A stretch of DNA of 64,000 bases from Acidithiobacillus sp. YTS05 (GTDB lineage: Bacteria > Pseudomonadota > Gammaproteobacteria > Acidithiobacillales > Acidithiobacillaceae), in the NCBI RefSeq assembly GCF_024396695.1, contig NZ_CP094359.1, forward strand, positions 2,410,001-2,474,000, in the 5' to 3' direction. Numbering within the stretch: the first letter of the stretch is position 1; each line of letters begins with the position of its first letter. Below are positions 24,915 to 33,416 of this stretch, piece by piece. A program made the position numbers and the translations under genes. Under the pieces are notes generated by a model that saw nothing but the letters and a program-made list of their open reading frames with translations, did not search any database and was not told where the DNA came from.

Positions 24915-26161
24915 CGCGGCAGCGCCGCAGTCCACGCCATGGCCTCCAGAGCCAAACGATTGACGCTCTCCACGGGAACTCCCACGCGGGTCGCCCACTG
25001 TTGCATCGCCGGATAATCTCCCCGCTCTATACTCTCGAGAAGCTGGAGCAGGACACCATCCTCACCATCACGCTCCAACAATGCCGTAGTGATTGAGGGA
25101 TGCAGTTTCAGTTCTTTCAGGATGTCCATCAGCGGCTGGTCGAACAGGGCATCCACCAGCGACAGCATTCCCACCAGAAATGAGCGGTGCAGCGCCTCCG
25201 ATGATTGCTCCAGATGTGTACTCTCTTGCCGCAGCAATTCCGCAAGGCGCGCACGGCTGCTGGCCATTGCCAGCAGGGAGTGCTTGCGTGGCCCCTGACT
25301 GGTGAACATCAGCAGCGTCAGCCAGCGTTGCAGGGGAACTCGACCCAAGACAAGCAAGGCTTGCCGAATACTATCTATTTCACGACCACGGCGCATGCCC
25401 GCAGAATTCAGATAGCGCAACAATTGCACCGATAAGGCCGGATCGCGACGAAAGCCCTCCTCAATCTCGTCAATCGGTCCATCCCCGGAGAGCAAATTCA
25501 ATAGCTGAAAGAGATTTCTTTGATCGTTGCCAACATGACGATTGGAAACGACTTGCGGCCGCATGAAAAAATATCCCTGACTCCAGTCAAAACCCGCAGC
25601 AAAACAGTTGGCTGCCTGTTCCCGCGTCTCTACGCGGGTAGCAATGAGTAGCGGCATGCGGGTAGCGTATTTCTGTGCGCGGACCAGTTTCACTAAATTT
25701 TGCATATCCGCCGCAGCAATCGCGTTGACATCGATTTTTACATAATTCATCCATGGTAACAGCGGAACTTCCCACGCTTTACCAGAAAATCTGTCGATGG
25801 CAATCCGAAAACCAGCCTTCTTCAAATATTGTATTTTCCCCAGAAATTCACGACTGGGAGACTCGGTAATGGTAAACTCCGGAACGACGCGATCGCAGGG
25901 AAACAATTCCAACGTTTTTTCATCAAACAAACTATTGGTAAAGTTGATGAAGGCTTTTTTCCCGTCGAGAAGCTGTTCCAGTTGGTAGATCGAAAACACC
26001 TTTACCAAAACCTGTGCCGAAGCCAGAAACGGATCTTCGGTTGGACTATATTCTTCCCGCGCCAACAATTCGTAGGCCTGCACGTTGCCCTTGGCATCAA
26101 GGATGGCCTGACGGGCTACCAGGTCCAGGTTTGCGGCGATTATATCTGATTCTTCCGTCAT
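24911..26161 (-). CDS. EAL-HDOD signalling protein with degenerate EAL domain
   Basis: 416 residues of the YuxH/CdgJ-like type. The N-terminal EAL domain (about 10-215) starts RQAILDAKGNVQAYELLARE, where EAL is ELL, and the usual DD of the catalytic loop is DR in AIDRFSGKAW, so phosphodiesterase activity is unlikely. The HDOD domain follows (about 215-400): RNLFQLLNLLSGDGPID, FRRDPALSVQLLRYLNSAG. Such proteins serve as c-di-GMP or protein-interaction outputs. Lies seven bases after the protoglobin gene on the same strand, so gas sensing and output may be linked (inference). Confidence 0.9.
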   Translation of the reverse strand: MTEESDIIAANLDLVARQAILDAKGNVQAYELLAREEYSPTEDPFLASAQVLVKVFSIYQLEQLLDGKKAFINFTNSLFDEKTLELFPCDRVVPEFTITESPSREFLGKIQYLKKAGFRIAIDRFSGKAWEVPLLPWMNYVKIDVNAIAAADMQNLVKLVRAQKYATRMPLLIATRVETREQAANCFAAGFDWSQGYFFMRPQVVSNRHVGNDQRNLFQLLNLLSGDGPIDEIEEGFRRDPALSVQLLRYLNSAGMRRGREIDSIRQALLVLGRVPLQRWLTLLMFTSQGPRKHSLLAMASSRARLAELLRQESTHLEQSSEALHRSFLVGMLSLVDALFDQPLMDILKELKLHPSITTALLERDGEDGVLLQLLESIERGDYPAMQQWATRVGVPVESVNRLALEAMAWTAALPR

Positions 26162-26168
26162 ACCGTCG

Positions 26169-26732
26169 TCATGCGGTCATCAAACGATCAAGGAGTGATT
26201 TTGAGATGCCGGTAACCTCCAGTAGACGGGTGGTATACGCTCGATCCGTAAGATATTGACAAAAATCGAGAAGCCGCAGGGTAGCCGCAGTCAGCGCACC
26301 GTCCGGAAACTCTCGGGCAATGGCATTTTTACCGAAGGAATGCGGCAATGCCGCGCGCAAAAAGCTCATGATAAAGGCGTTATACAAGGGCGGGATTTTG
26401 TGTTGTACATTTTGTTTGCCCAACTCCTCTTGTTGGCGCAAGAAGTCGGCATCGTGCGGACCCGAAAAAAGATTCGTCAACCACTGGCCAAGGTGTGCTG
26501 CGTAGTTGCCATACGCCTGGCCAAGCTTGGCGGCAATTTGCTCCTGCTGCAACAGATTGGCCTGCAGCAGATCCACCACCTCGGGAACGATCGGAACGAT
26601 TTTGGGTGCTGCCTGCTGCAACAAGCAAAGATCCTCTGCAGTAATCCCGGCGATTGCAATGAAAGCCTGTAACTGCGAGTCTTGCTGGGCACATTCTAAC
26701 AACTCCATCCAATCCTCCAGGTTGTTCACCAT
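26169..26732 (-). CDS. Stand-alone protoglobin-domain protein
   Basis: 187 residues from ATG 26732; an in-frame ATG at 26777 is possible. The middle resembles protoglobin/globin-sensor domains: LGQWLTNLFSGPHDADFLRQ, then LGKQNVQHKIPPLYNAF, where H111 fits the proximal heme His (the family pattern is roughly IG-xx-H-xx-IGLP-xx-W). No GGDEF, MCP or kinase output is attached. A leading 60-residue helical part is Gln/Leu-rich. Together with the EAL-HDOD gene behind it, a split heme sensor and output is possible. Heme binding is inference. Confidence 0.72.
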   Translation of the reverse strand: MVNNLEDWMELLECAQQDSQLQAFIAIAGITAEDLCLLQQAAPKIVPIVPEVVDLLQANLLQQEQIAAKLGQAYGNYAAHLGQWLTNLFSGPHDADFLRQQEELGKQNVQHKIPPLYNAFIMSFLRAALPHSFGKNAIAREFPDGALTAATLRLLDFCQYLTDRAYTTRLLEVTGISKSLLDRLMTA

Positions 26733-26852
26733 TCTCTTAATCGGGCGATCTGCTTCTGCTGCCTTTGCGCCCACCATACTGATGGCGGAAAGCCGAAAAC
26801 AGGAAACTCTCCTCGTTCTCCTAGCTGGCAGATACACCACCCCGTGATGGGG

Positions 26853-26880
26853 AGATTAGAGCATATCCTGCGCTTTGCAA
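26853..26880 (-). promoter_or_regulatory. Candidate promoter of the protoglobin operon
   Basis: On the minus strand TTGCAA (26880-26875), 16 bases, TAATCT (26858-26853), between tRNA-Lys and the protoglobin gene. A CCCC-ATCA-CGGGG-like hairpin lies at the predicted start of the leader, which would be about 110 bases long. Confidence 0.4.
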
Positions 26881-26973
26881 GGGATTCGAGTCCAGGCCGC
26901 GGAGTCGCTGCCAACCATGATCGGCTTGCGCTGGCACGAGCGGCCACGCGACAGGAGAGAGCAAAATTTGACA

Positions 26974-27049
26974 TGGTGGGAGCGATGGGATTCGAACCCA
27001 TGACCCACGGCTTAAAAGGCCGCTGCTCTACCGACTGAGCTACACCCCC
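26974..27049 (-). tRNA. tRNA-Lys (UUU anticodon)
   Basis: Cloverleaf on the minus strand: 7-bp acceptor stem GGGGGTG/CGCTCCC with one G-T pair, D arm TAGCTCAGTCGGTAGAGCA, anticodon loop CTTTTAA (anticodon TTT), T arm with GGTTCGAATCC, discriminator A and encoded CCA at 26976-26974. Confidence 0.96.
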
Positions 27050-27059
27050 GGGGCCCCGA

Positions 27060-27089
27060 ATTATGCGTTGTCCACCCCTATAGGGTCAA
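27060..27089 (-). promoter_or_regulatory. Promoter of tRNA-Lys
   Basis: Minus strand TTGACC (27089-27084), 18 bases, CATAAT (27065-27060), ten bases before the mature tRNA 5' end. A GC-rich discriminator follows, as is typical of stable RNA promoters. Confidence 0.6.
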
Positions 27090-27148
27090 CCGCCGGCAAT
27101 CGCGTGCAATCACGGGGCATTGGGCACGGTCTTGATGTGATCAGGCCC

Positions 27149-27151
27149 CCT
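27149..27151. repeat. Target duplication CCT, left copy
   Basis: CCT directly outside the left end of the IS3-family element; the matching copy is at 28410-28412. Confidence 0.65.
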
Positions 27152-27219
27152 TGAGGTGGCCCCCCTGGATTGGACAGCCTGCTGGAGTGATTAAGCTCTG
27201 AACCTGTTTCCATGGCGGG

Positions 27220-28044
27220 TCAGGCCACCAGCCTTTGTAAACCTTCTGCATAGACCACATCGGGTGTTCTGTCTCCCAGAGAGGAGTGCGGTCTTTCGGC
27301 ATTATACCAGTCGAAGTAGGCTCTGAGGCCAGCTTTCAACTCGGTTCCAGTTTCTGCTGGCCGCAGGTAGACGTGCTCGTATTTGACGGTGCGCCAAAGC
27401 CGTTCGACAAAGACGTTATCCAGGGCCCGGCCTTTGCCGTCCATACTGATTCGAATGCCGTGCTGGCGGAGTACAGAGAGGAAGGACTCCGCGGTGAACT
27501 GAGCACCCTGATCCGTGTTGAAGATCTCGGGGGTGCCATAGCGGCGTATGGCCTCTTTCAGGGCCTCTACGCAGAAACCCGCGTCAAGACTGTTGGAAAC
27601 CCGCCAGGACAACACCTTACGACTGAACCAGTCCACTACGGCTACGAGGTATTGAAATCCTCGTGCCATGGGCAGATAGGTCACATCCGCGGACCAGACC
27701 TGGTGGGGACGGTCCACCGTCACGCCACGCAACAGATAAGGATATTTTGGGTGCTGGGGGTGGGGCTTGCTGGTGTGTGGTCCGGGCGCCACCGCGGCAA
27801 TGTCGAGGATACGCATGGCCCGGTGTACCGTTTTGCGGTTGACCACGACATTCTCCGCTTTCAGCATCCGATGGATCTGCCGCCTACCCATGAATGGAAA
27901 GGCGGTGTAGAGGCGATCGATCGCCCGCAACAGCCCGTCGCCCATCGGCCGAGGATGCGCGCGGTAATAGACCGTACTGCGGGGCACGCCCAAAAGAGCG
28001 CATTGCCGTTGCACAGAAACTGGGGTTTGGGCCCGGTCGATCAT
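27220..28044 (-). CDS. IS3-family transposase OrfB (DDE integrase domain)
   Basis: 274 residues. HTH_21-like segment (GRRQIHRMLKAENVVVNRKT) then the retroviral-type integrase core with the catalytic triad in WSADVTYLP (Asp), FNTDQGAQFTAESF (Asp) and NVFVERLWRTVKYE (Glu, with the K/R seven residues on). The end FDWYNAERPHSSLGDRTP is the family hallmark. ATG 28044 overlaps the OrfA stop (ATGA); in many IS3 elements OrfB is made only as a frameshift fusion, and here re-initiation is also possible. Confidence 0.94.
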   Translation of the reverse strand: MIDRAQTPVSVQRQCALLGVPRSTVYYRAHPRPMGDGLLRAIDRLYTAFPFMGRRQIHRMLKAENVVVNRKTVHRAMRILDIAAVAPGPHTSKPHPQHPKYPYLLRGVTVDRPHQVWSADVTYLPMARGFQYLVAVVDWFSRKVLSWRVSNSLDAGFCVEALKEAIRRYGTPEIFNTDQGAQFTAESFLSVLRQHGIRISMDGKGRALDNVFVERLWRTVKYEHVYLRPAETGTELKAGLRAYFDWYNAERPHSSLGDRTPDVVYAEGLQRLVA

Positions 28045-28346
28045 TTGGCGCCTTTCCCGATCCGAGACATGAGACCGGGCCTGGAGGCTAAAAAATCGCG
28101 TTCCATCTCCAGCTGTCCGATCTTCCGATACAAAGCCTGCACGTCCACGGGCTCCTCGGTCTGGGACTTTCCCCGTTCAAAGGCCGTGGCCGCATGCTCC
28201 ACCAGCTGCCGGCGCCAGGCATTGATCATGGTGGGGTGTACCCCAAATTCTTGCGCCAGCTCGGCCATCGTCTTATCGCCCTGCAAGGCCGCCAGGGCTA
28301 CCTGCGCCTTGAATTCCGGCTTGTACTGCTTGCGTTTTCCCTTCAT
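28041..28346 (-). CDS. IS3-family transposase OrfA (helix-turn-helix)
   Basis: 101 residues. KRKQYKPEFKAQVALAALQG followed by MAELAQEFGVHPTMINAWRR is the HTH_Tnp_1 domain that binds the terminal repeats; a leucine-zipper-like helix follows (ALYRKIGQLEMERDFL). I start at ATG 28346, preceded by AAAGGAG, rather than the upstream in-frame codon at 28391, which is inside the terminal repeat. Confidence 0.9.
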   Translation of the reverse strand: MKGKRKQYKPEFKAQVALAALQGDKTMAELAQEFGVHPTMINAWRRQLVEHAATAFERGKSQTEEPVDVQALYRKIGQLEMERDFLASRPGLMSRIGKGAK

Positions 28347-28409
28347 CCCTCGACTCCTTTCCTGAAGCCCAGAGCTTAACCCCTTGTCCAACTTTCGGGG
28401 GCCACTTCA

Positions 28410-28412
28410 CCT
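28410..28412. repeat. Target duplication CCT, right copy
   Basis: CCT directly outside the right end of the IS3-family element, matching the copy at 27149-27151. Confidence 0.65.
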
Positions 28413-28482
28413 CGCCCTTGCGGCGGCCAGCCAGGAAGGTCTATCTTGCTCGCATCGACCAGCGTTTTTCAGGAGCTTGCGG

Positions 28483-29073
28483 ATGCTGACAAATGTTCTC
28501 CCTCTTCCCGAGTGGCAGGATCCAGAAGCCGACGTGCCCGCCAGAATCGTTCTGGCTGGCGGCTGCTTTTGGTGCGTGGAGGGGGTCTATCGCGAACTGG
28601 CGGGAGTACAGGCGGTGCTTTCTGGCTACGCTGGTGGGCAGGAGAAGGACGCCAATTATCGTGCGGTCTGCAGTGGTGCCACGGATCACGCGGAAGCGGT
28701 AGAGCTGCGTTATGACCCGCAACAGCTGCGATTCGGGCAAATACTGCAGGTGTTTTTCGGGGTGGCCCACGACCCCACTCAGCGCGATCGCCAGGGCAAC
28801 GACATCGGCCGCCAGTATCGCTCCGCCATTTTTTTTCTGAACGATGCCCAGGCCGACATGGTTCGCGCCTATATCGCCCAGCTGGAAAAGGGAGGATTTT
28901 TTCGACAGCCGATCGTTACCGAGCTGCAAGCCCTCGACACATTTTATCCAGCCGAGGAGTACCACCAGGACTATGCGCGCCGCAACCCCGATCAATCCTA
29001 TATCTGCGCCGTTGCGCAGCCCAAAATCCAGGCCCTGGCAAGCTTGTTTCCGCAATATCGGAGGAAGGCATGA
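28483..29073 (+). CDS. msrA: Peptide methionine-S-sulfoxide reductase MsrA
   Basis: 196 residues. The catalytic motif [13 protein letters not shown] is near residue 27, followed by GYAGG, the HAEAVE segment and [19 protein letters not shown]. It repairs the S-epimer of oxidised Met. AGGAG lies seven bases before the ATG. It overlaps msrB by four bases. The IS3 element ends 73 bases upstream, so the native promoter may be displaced. Confidence 0.96.
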   Translation: MLTNVLPLPEWQDPEADVPARIVLAGGCFWCVEGVYRELAGVQAVLSGYAGGQEKDANYRAVCSGATDHAEAVELRYDPQQLRFGQILQVFFGVAHDPTQRDRQGNDIGRQYRSAIFFLNDAQADMVRAYIAQLEKGGFFRQPIVTELQALDTFYPAEEYHQDYARRNPDQSYICAVAQPKIQALASLFPQYRRKA

Positions 29074-29519
29074 AGAGTTCTTCGGCAGGTTATGATCTTA
29101 CCCCAATCAGCGCCGAAGAGCGTGCGCTGCGCGCCCGGCACCTTTCGGCCGAAGTGCGCCACGTCCTCTTTGAGCACGGCACTGAACCGCCATTTTGCGG
29201 TGGATTGTTGGACGAGAAACGCCCGGGCGTCTTTGTCTGCGCGTTGTGCCATCTACCACTCTTTCGTTCCCGGGAAAAATTTGATTCGGGAACCGGCTGG
29301 CCAAGCTTCTTTGCTCCGTTCGCTGGCGACCATATCCGTGAGCTGCGCGACACGAGTCATGGCATGATCCGCACCGAAATTCGCTGCGCCCGCTGTGACA
29401 GTCACTTGGGACACGTCTTTAGCGACGGGCCAGCACCTACCGGGCTGCGCTATTGCTTGAACTCTGCGGCATTGGAATTCCGCGATGAGGCGCCAGCAGC
29501 CGAAGGCTTGTCAGACTAA
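29070..29519 (+). CDS. msrB: Peptide methionine-R-sulfoxide reductase MsrB
   Basis: 149 residues. Zn-binding Cys pairs are in [12 protein letters not shown] and [14 protein letters not shown], the fold motif is [11 protein letters not shown], and the catalytic Cys is in [10 protein letters not shown]. It reduces the R-epimer of Met sulfoxide, complementing msrA. The N-terminus is longer and less conserved than usual, with [19 protein letters not shown] typical of MsrB. Its stop shares CTAA with the convergent gene. Confidence 0.95.
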   Translation: MKSSSAGYDLTPISAEERALRARHLSAEVRHVLFEHGTEPPFCGGLLDEKRPGVFVCALCHLPLFRSREKFDSGTGWPSFFAPFAGDHIRELRDTSHGMIRTEIRCARCDSHLGHVFSDGPAPTGLRYCLNSAALEFRDEAPAAEGLSD

Positions 29520-31588
29520 TTGGCATCCCTAGGGGCAGTGGGAGGTTCCGAGAGAAGTACTGTATCGTCGATAGCATCATAGAGAGAGAAAGTTTTCGCG
29601 CGCTGGCCTTTCGTACTTTTCGCCGCGTAAAGGGCCTGATCGGCATGTCGTAGCAGGATCTCCTCCGGCGCATCGTCGAGAGGATAGAGGGTAACGCCCA
29701 AACTGCTGTCTATCTGCACTTCGCTACCGTCGGCAAGGACAATTTTTTCCCGGATCGCACCTTGGACCCGATTCAGGACGCGCTCCAGCACAGCCATGGA
29801 AGTCAGCTCCCCCAATAATAATGCAAATTCATCGCCGCCAAAGCGTGCCACTAGATCGCCCTCGCGGACGGCAGCACGCAGGCGCCGAGCCACCACCTGC
29901 AAGACCAGATCCCCCGCCGCATGCCCGTGCTGGTCATTCACTGGCTTGAAATCATCGAGATCCATCATACACACTGCCAACAGACATTCCTCGGTGCGCG
30001 CCAGGGCTTTTGGCAGCTCCGCCAGATATGCAGCACGATTTGGGAGTTCGGTCAGAGCATCGTGTCTGGCACGCCAGCTCTGCTCCTCTCGCTCCGCTTC
30101 GATCTGATTCTTCAGCGCCAATTCGTCCAGGCCAAAACCCAGGATCTTGGCTGTGCGCGCCAGGGCCGACAATAGTGTGTGGTCAAAATATGCCGGCTGG
30201 GAACTGGCTACGCAAAGAACAGCCCAGAGATCGCCCTGATGCTGGATAGGAATGATCGCCAGGCTGCTCCAGCCGAACTCGGCGATCAGGCTGGCAAGGC
30301 TTTGATATTTCGGATCCTCACGATAGTGGTTGTGGTATTGCAATCTTCTCTCTCGCCAGGCCGTGGCGAGGAGAGACGCGGGCTCGCGCTGATCGACATG
30401 CACCCGCGCGCGAGTCAGTTTGTCGCTGTTTCTGCCCGCAGCACTGATCGGCACGAAATAGCCATGGCTGTCCGGTTGCGCGACAAAAGCGGTGCTGAAC
30501 AGGCCATTTTCCACCAGACGATGACAGGTCTGACGCAAAATCGTGGCGGCGGAGCGGGAGCGCATGATGATGTCTCCCTGACTCAGAAAGGTCTGGTACA
30601 ATCGATTACTGCGTTCCAGACGTTCGCGTTGGTCCTGTTTTTCGAGGGCAATGCCCAGCATGCGAGTGAGACGCATCAGGGTGCGCCGGCGGGAGGACGC
30701 GGAAAAATACCTTGGCGTGTGGCTGTACACACCAAATAACGCCTCGAGATTGCCCGCGACCTGCACCGGACAGGCAATGGTGCTGCGCCAGGCCCCCGTA
30801 TTGTGCAAGGTCTCCCGCCATGGCAGAAACAGGGGGTCTGTCTCCAGATCATCGACAGCCACCGGCTGCCCGGTGTTCCAAGCCCGCCCCATGGGACCGT
30901 GGGCGGTCGGTCCAGCGTCGATACGGATGTTGACCTGCTCGAGATAGTTTGCCATCTGCGCACCAGCAATGGCGATAGGCTGCAGTTGCCCCGCATAGGG
31001 TTTGCCGATCCACGCACCGTCCACCCCGGGCAGCAGTACGATCTTGTTGATCATGCGCCGCAGCAATTGTCTCTCATCCGGCTCGCTGAGCAAAAGAATG
31101 TCGATTCTTTCGATGATCTGCTCTTCGTCCGCTTCCAACTGTCGCATGCCGCGCAATTGTACGACCAAGTCGCTGGCCAGCCGTTGACTAATGCGCTGAT
31201 CCAGCTCGGGCAGCGGCTGTGCAAAGGCCGCGAGGCCGCGCCGCAGCTGTGCCGAAAACAGTCCACTGGCCACCACCAACCAATCGGCAGGCAGGCCCAA
31301 ACGATGGTGAACTACGCCCACTTTCTGGCTGAGCTCCTCCCGTACCACGGGATCCTCTTCCAGTAACAAGCGCGCGAAGTGGCGGTGCTGTGCCGCCTGC
31401 ATATGCTCCAGCGTAGCACTGTCCAGAGTGGCAACATACGCCGCAACCTCCGGCTCCCGACAAAGCTCCGCAAATGCCCGGCGCGAGGCCTCTTCGATCG
31501 CTGCGAAGAACTCTGCGCGCTGCAGTTCCGATTCTACAAAGATGTAATGGATGCCTCCCCTTATAGGATCGGCAGCGGGGAGCTCCAC
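29516..31588 (-). CDS. Globin-coupled diguanylate cyclase with two GAF-like domains
   Basis: 690 residues. The sensor globin (about 15-160) has [17 protein letters not shown], with H94 as predicted proximal heme ligand. Two GAF-like domains follow (about 170-330 and 345-505). The GGDEF domain (about 525-675) has [19 protein letters not shown] and an intact RFGGDEF, plus the inhibitory I-site Arg-Glu-Gly-Asp five residues upstream. It should make c-di-GMP in response to a heme-bound gas (inference for the ligand). The start is GTG 31588 with a weak ribosome site. The IS1111-type element lies immediately upstream and may have replaced its promoter. No EAL domain. Confidence 0.9.
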   Translation of the reverse strand: MELPAADPIRGGIHYIFVESELQRAEFFAAIEEASRRAFAELCREPEVAAYVATLDSATLEHMQAAQHRHFARLLLEEDPVVREELSQKVGVVHHRLGLPADWLVVASGLFSAQLRRGLAAFAQPLPELDQRISQRLASDLVVQLRGMRQLEADEEQIIERIDILLLSEPDERQLLRRMINKIVLLPGVDGAWIGKPYAGQLQPIAIAGAQMANYLEQVNIRIDAGPTAHGPMGRAWNTGQPVAVDDLETDPLFLPWRETLHNTGAWRSTIACPVQVAGNLEALFGVYSHTPRYFSASSRRRTLMRLTRMLGIALEKQDQRERLERSNRLYQTFLSQGDIIMRSRSAATILRQTCHRLVENGLFSTAFVAQPDSHGYFVPISAAGRNSDKLTRARVHVDQREPASLLATAWRERRLQYHNHYREDPKYQSLASLIAEFGWSSLAIIPIQHQGDLWAVLCVASSQPAYFDHTLLSALARTAKILGFGLDELALKNQIEAEREEQSWRARHDALTELPNRAAYLAELPKALARTEECLLAVCMMDLDDFKPVNDQHGHAAGDLVLQVVARRLRAAVREGDLVARFGGDEFALLLGELTSMAVLERVLNRVQGAIREKIVLADGSEVQIDSSLGVTLYPLDDAPEEILLRHADQALYAAKSTKGQRAKTFSLYDAIDDTVLLSEPPTAPRDAN

Positions 31589-31614
31589 GAGTAGGCAGGG
31601 AGCCCTCGCTTGAA

Positions 31615-32930
31615 CCGAACGGCATCAAAGTGCCAAGGTGGAAGTTCATCCACAAATGGGTCAAGGAGGACTCACGATGCAGAATACAATTTATGGGCTG
31701 GATTTGGCAAAACGGGTGATGCAGTTGCACTGGGTAGATTGGGAGACGGGCGAGATTCATCGCAAGCAAGTGCGACGTGGCAAATTGCTCGAGTTCTTTG
31801 TGAACCGCGAGCCCGGCATTGTCGCCATGGAAGCTTGTGGTAGTGCCCACTACTGGGCGCGGGAACTGGGCAAGCTAGGGCACGAGGTGCGCTTGATCGC
31901 GGCGCAGTTTGTGCGCCCTTTCGTCAAGACCAACAAGACCGATGCGGCAGACGCAGCGGCGATCTGGGAAACTGTTCAGCGTCCTGGTATGCGCTTTGTC
32001 GCCGTCAAAAGCGAGGAGCAGCAGTCCGTTCTGGCCTTGCATCGCATGCGGGAACAGTTGGTCAAGATCCGGACCATGCAGGTGAATGAGATTCGGGGGC
32101 TGCTCTATGAATTTGGTATAGATCTTCCCCAAGGCCGCGAGAAAGGTCTCAAGGAGATCCCCGATGCTCTCTCGACGTTGGAGGACAGGCTATCGGCCGT
32201 GGCACTAGAGACCTTCCGGCGTCAGATCCAGCGGCTGGCAGAATTCGACAAAGACATAGCCGATATAGAGAAACGGCTGAGGCTATGGAAAAAGGACCAG
32301 GAAGCGGTGGCCCGTTTGATGGCGATCCCTGGCGTGGGGCTACTCACTGCCACAGCTATCGTGGCTACAGTAGGGGATATGAAGTCCTTTCGCTCTGGCC
32401 GGGAGTTCGCGTCGTTCTTGGGGTTGGTTCCACGGCAGACCGGTACTGGCGGGAAGATTCGCCTGTTGGGTATCAGCAAGCGCGGAGATACCTATCTCCG
32501 AACCCTATTGGCCCATGGGGCGCGAGCCGTGGTGAATTGCCAGACCAGGGATCGAAATCCCTGGATCGACAAATTACGCTGTCGGCGGCCCCACAATGTG
32601 GTCGTCGTAGCACAAGCCAATAAAATGGCTCGAACGATCTGGGCGTTGCTGGCCAAAAACCGCCAGTATGACCCGAATTACAAGCCAATAGCGGTAGCCG
32701 TCGCATGATTACAGGACGATAGTCGAATAGCATGTTTATAGTTTCACAGTTGCGCAGGTAGGCACGATTGATGGCGTAACAGGTCAGACCGGGGAAGGGA
32801 GAGCCTGGATCAATCTTGTCCCAAAAAAGGACGCAATAAAGATAAGGTCCCTTTCAGCGGATTTCATCAGGGCCAGCAGGAACCTCCTGCATAACAGGCC
32901 GGATATAAGGCAGCACTTTGACCTCACCGT
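31615..32930 (+). mobile_element. IS110-family element, IS1111 group (ends approximate)
   Basis: A DEDD transposase gene lies between sub-terminal inverted repeats: TCAAAGTGC at 31625-31633 and its complement GCACTTTGA at 32913-32921. IS1111-group elements carry such repeats a few bases inside their true ends and leave no target duplication, so the exact borders cannot be read from one copy. The right end holds about 200 non-coding bases. Confidence 0.72.
31677..32708 (+). CDS. IS110/IS1111-type DEDD transposase
   Basis: 343 residues. The N-terminal RuvC-like DEDD domain shows YGLDLAKRVMQLHWVD (Asp), AMEACGSAHYWARELG (Glu) and VKTNKTDAADAAAIWE (Asp pair). The C-terminal Transposase_20 domain has IPGVGLLTATAIVA and GTGGKIRLLGISKRGDTYLR. 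AAGGAGG is eight bases before ATG 31677. IS110 enzymes recombine circular intermediates into target sites guided by an element-encoded RNA. The frame is intact. Confidence 0.94.
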   Translation: MQNTIYGLDLAKRVMQLHWVDWETGEIHRKQVRRGKLLEFFVNREPGIVAMEACGSAHYWARELGKLGHEVRLIAAQFVRPFVKTNKTDAADAAAIWETVQRPGMRFVAVKSEEQQSVLALHRMREQLVKIRTMQVNEIRGLLYEFGIDLPQGREKGLKEIPDALSTLEDRLSAVALETFRRQIQRLAEFDKDIADIEKRLRLWKKDQEAVARLMAIPGVGLLTATAIVATVGDMKSFRSGREFASFLGLVPRQTGTGGKIRLLGISKRGDTYLRTLLAHGARAVVNCQTRDRNPWIDKLRCRRPHNVVVVAQANKMARTIWALLAKNRQYDPNYKPIAVAVA

Positions 32931-33045
32931 CATACATCGAACGTCGACTTGCTCAAATGGAGGCATCCATATAAGATTGGGGTGCTGGAACCCTCGGGTA
33001 TCACTTCGACACGCTCGTTCTGGGAAAGTGAGAGAAGGTAGCAGT
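32709..33045 (+). ncRNA. Right-end non-coding stretch; candidate guide (seek/bridge) RNA, plus flank
   Basis: No gene is seen in these 337 bases. Up to about 32930 they are the right end of the IS1111-type element, where this group is known to encode its guide RNA. Short complementary segments suggest folding (for example AGGTCC-type and GGCAGCAC-type arms), but I cannot define RNA ends by eye. From 32931 to 33045 I see nothing definite. Confidence 0.35.
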
Positions 33046-33393
33046 CTATGGCTTTTTTTGACCCTTGGCACCCCAGTGGCCAACAAAAAACAGCACCACT
33101 GCCATGACCAGTTCCTGGATAGCCGGAATCAGCCAGCCTTGGGGCCAGGCGCGAAAGAGAATCATCGCCAGGGTGATGACCCCGAGCACGAAGAGCAGAA
33201 TGCCGAGTTGGCGGAGAACTGCAAAGACATTGCGCGCGCTCAGGGCGCCAATCCCCCGACCTACACCAACTCGACGCAAAAAGGTGTCAAGCCCCTGCGG
33301 GGCGACCAAATAAAAAAACGTGAGCAGCAAAAACACCAGAATCAGCAGAGCAATCAGCACTTCCACATAGGCAAGGACAGTTACCATCGGCAT
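33046..33393 (-). CDS. Small integral membrane protein of unknown function
   Basis: 115 residues with three likely membrane segments: VEVLIALLILVFLLLTFFYL near 10-30, RQLGILLFVLGVITLAMILF near 60-82, and AIQELVMAVVLFFVGHW near 90-108. Ends with a basic tail (GAKGQKKP). AGGAGA is seven bases before ATG 33393. I do not recognise the family. It lies 23 bases after glrR on the same strand and may be the last gene of that operon. Confidence 0.7.
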   Translation of the reverse strand: MPMVTVLAYVEVLIALLILVFLLLTFFYLVAPQGLDTFLRRVGVGRGIGALSARNVFAVLRQLGILLFVLGVITLAMILFRAWPQGWLIPAIQELVMAVVLFFVGHWGAKGQKKP

Positions 33394-33416
33394 GGACTAT
33401 TCTCCTAGTTCCCTAT

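Larger units (their letters stand above)
27152..28409 (-). mobile_element. Complete IS3-family insertion sequence, 1258 bp
   Basis: Two transposase frames lie between 25-bp terminal inverted repeats (27152-27176 and 28385-28409; 19 of 25 positions match), beginning TGA(G/A)GTGGCCCCC and ending TTGGACA. A direct CCT repeat flanks both ends, the 3-bp target duplication common in IS3 groups. The element looks intact: both frames are open and the DDE residues are present. It inserted between the tRNA-Lys promoter region and msrA. Confidence 0.9.

Noticed and set aside
26974..28412. tRNA-Lys as an attachment site of a genomic island
   Set aside because: No integrase gene and no repeat of the tRNA 3' end were seen nearby; the only mobile DNA here is a simple IS with its own ends.
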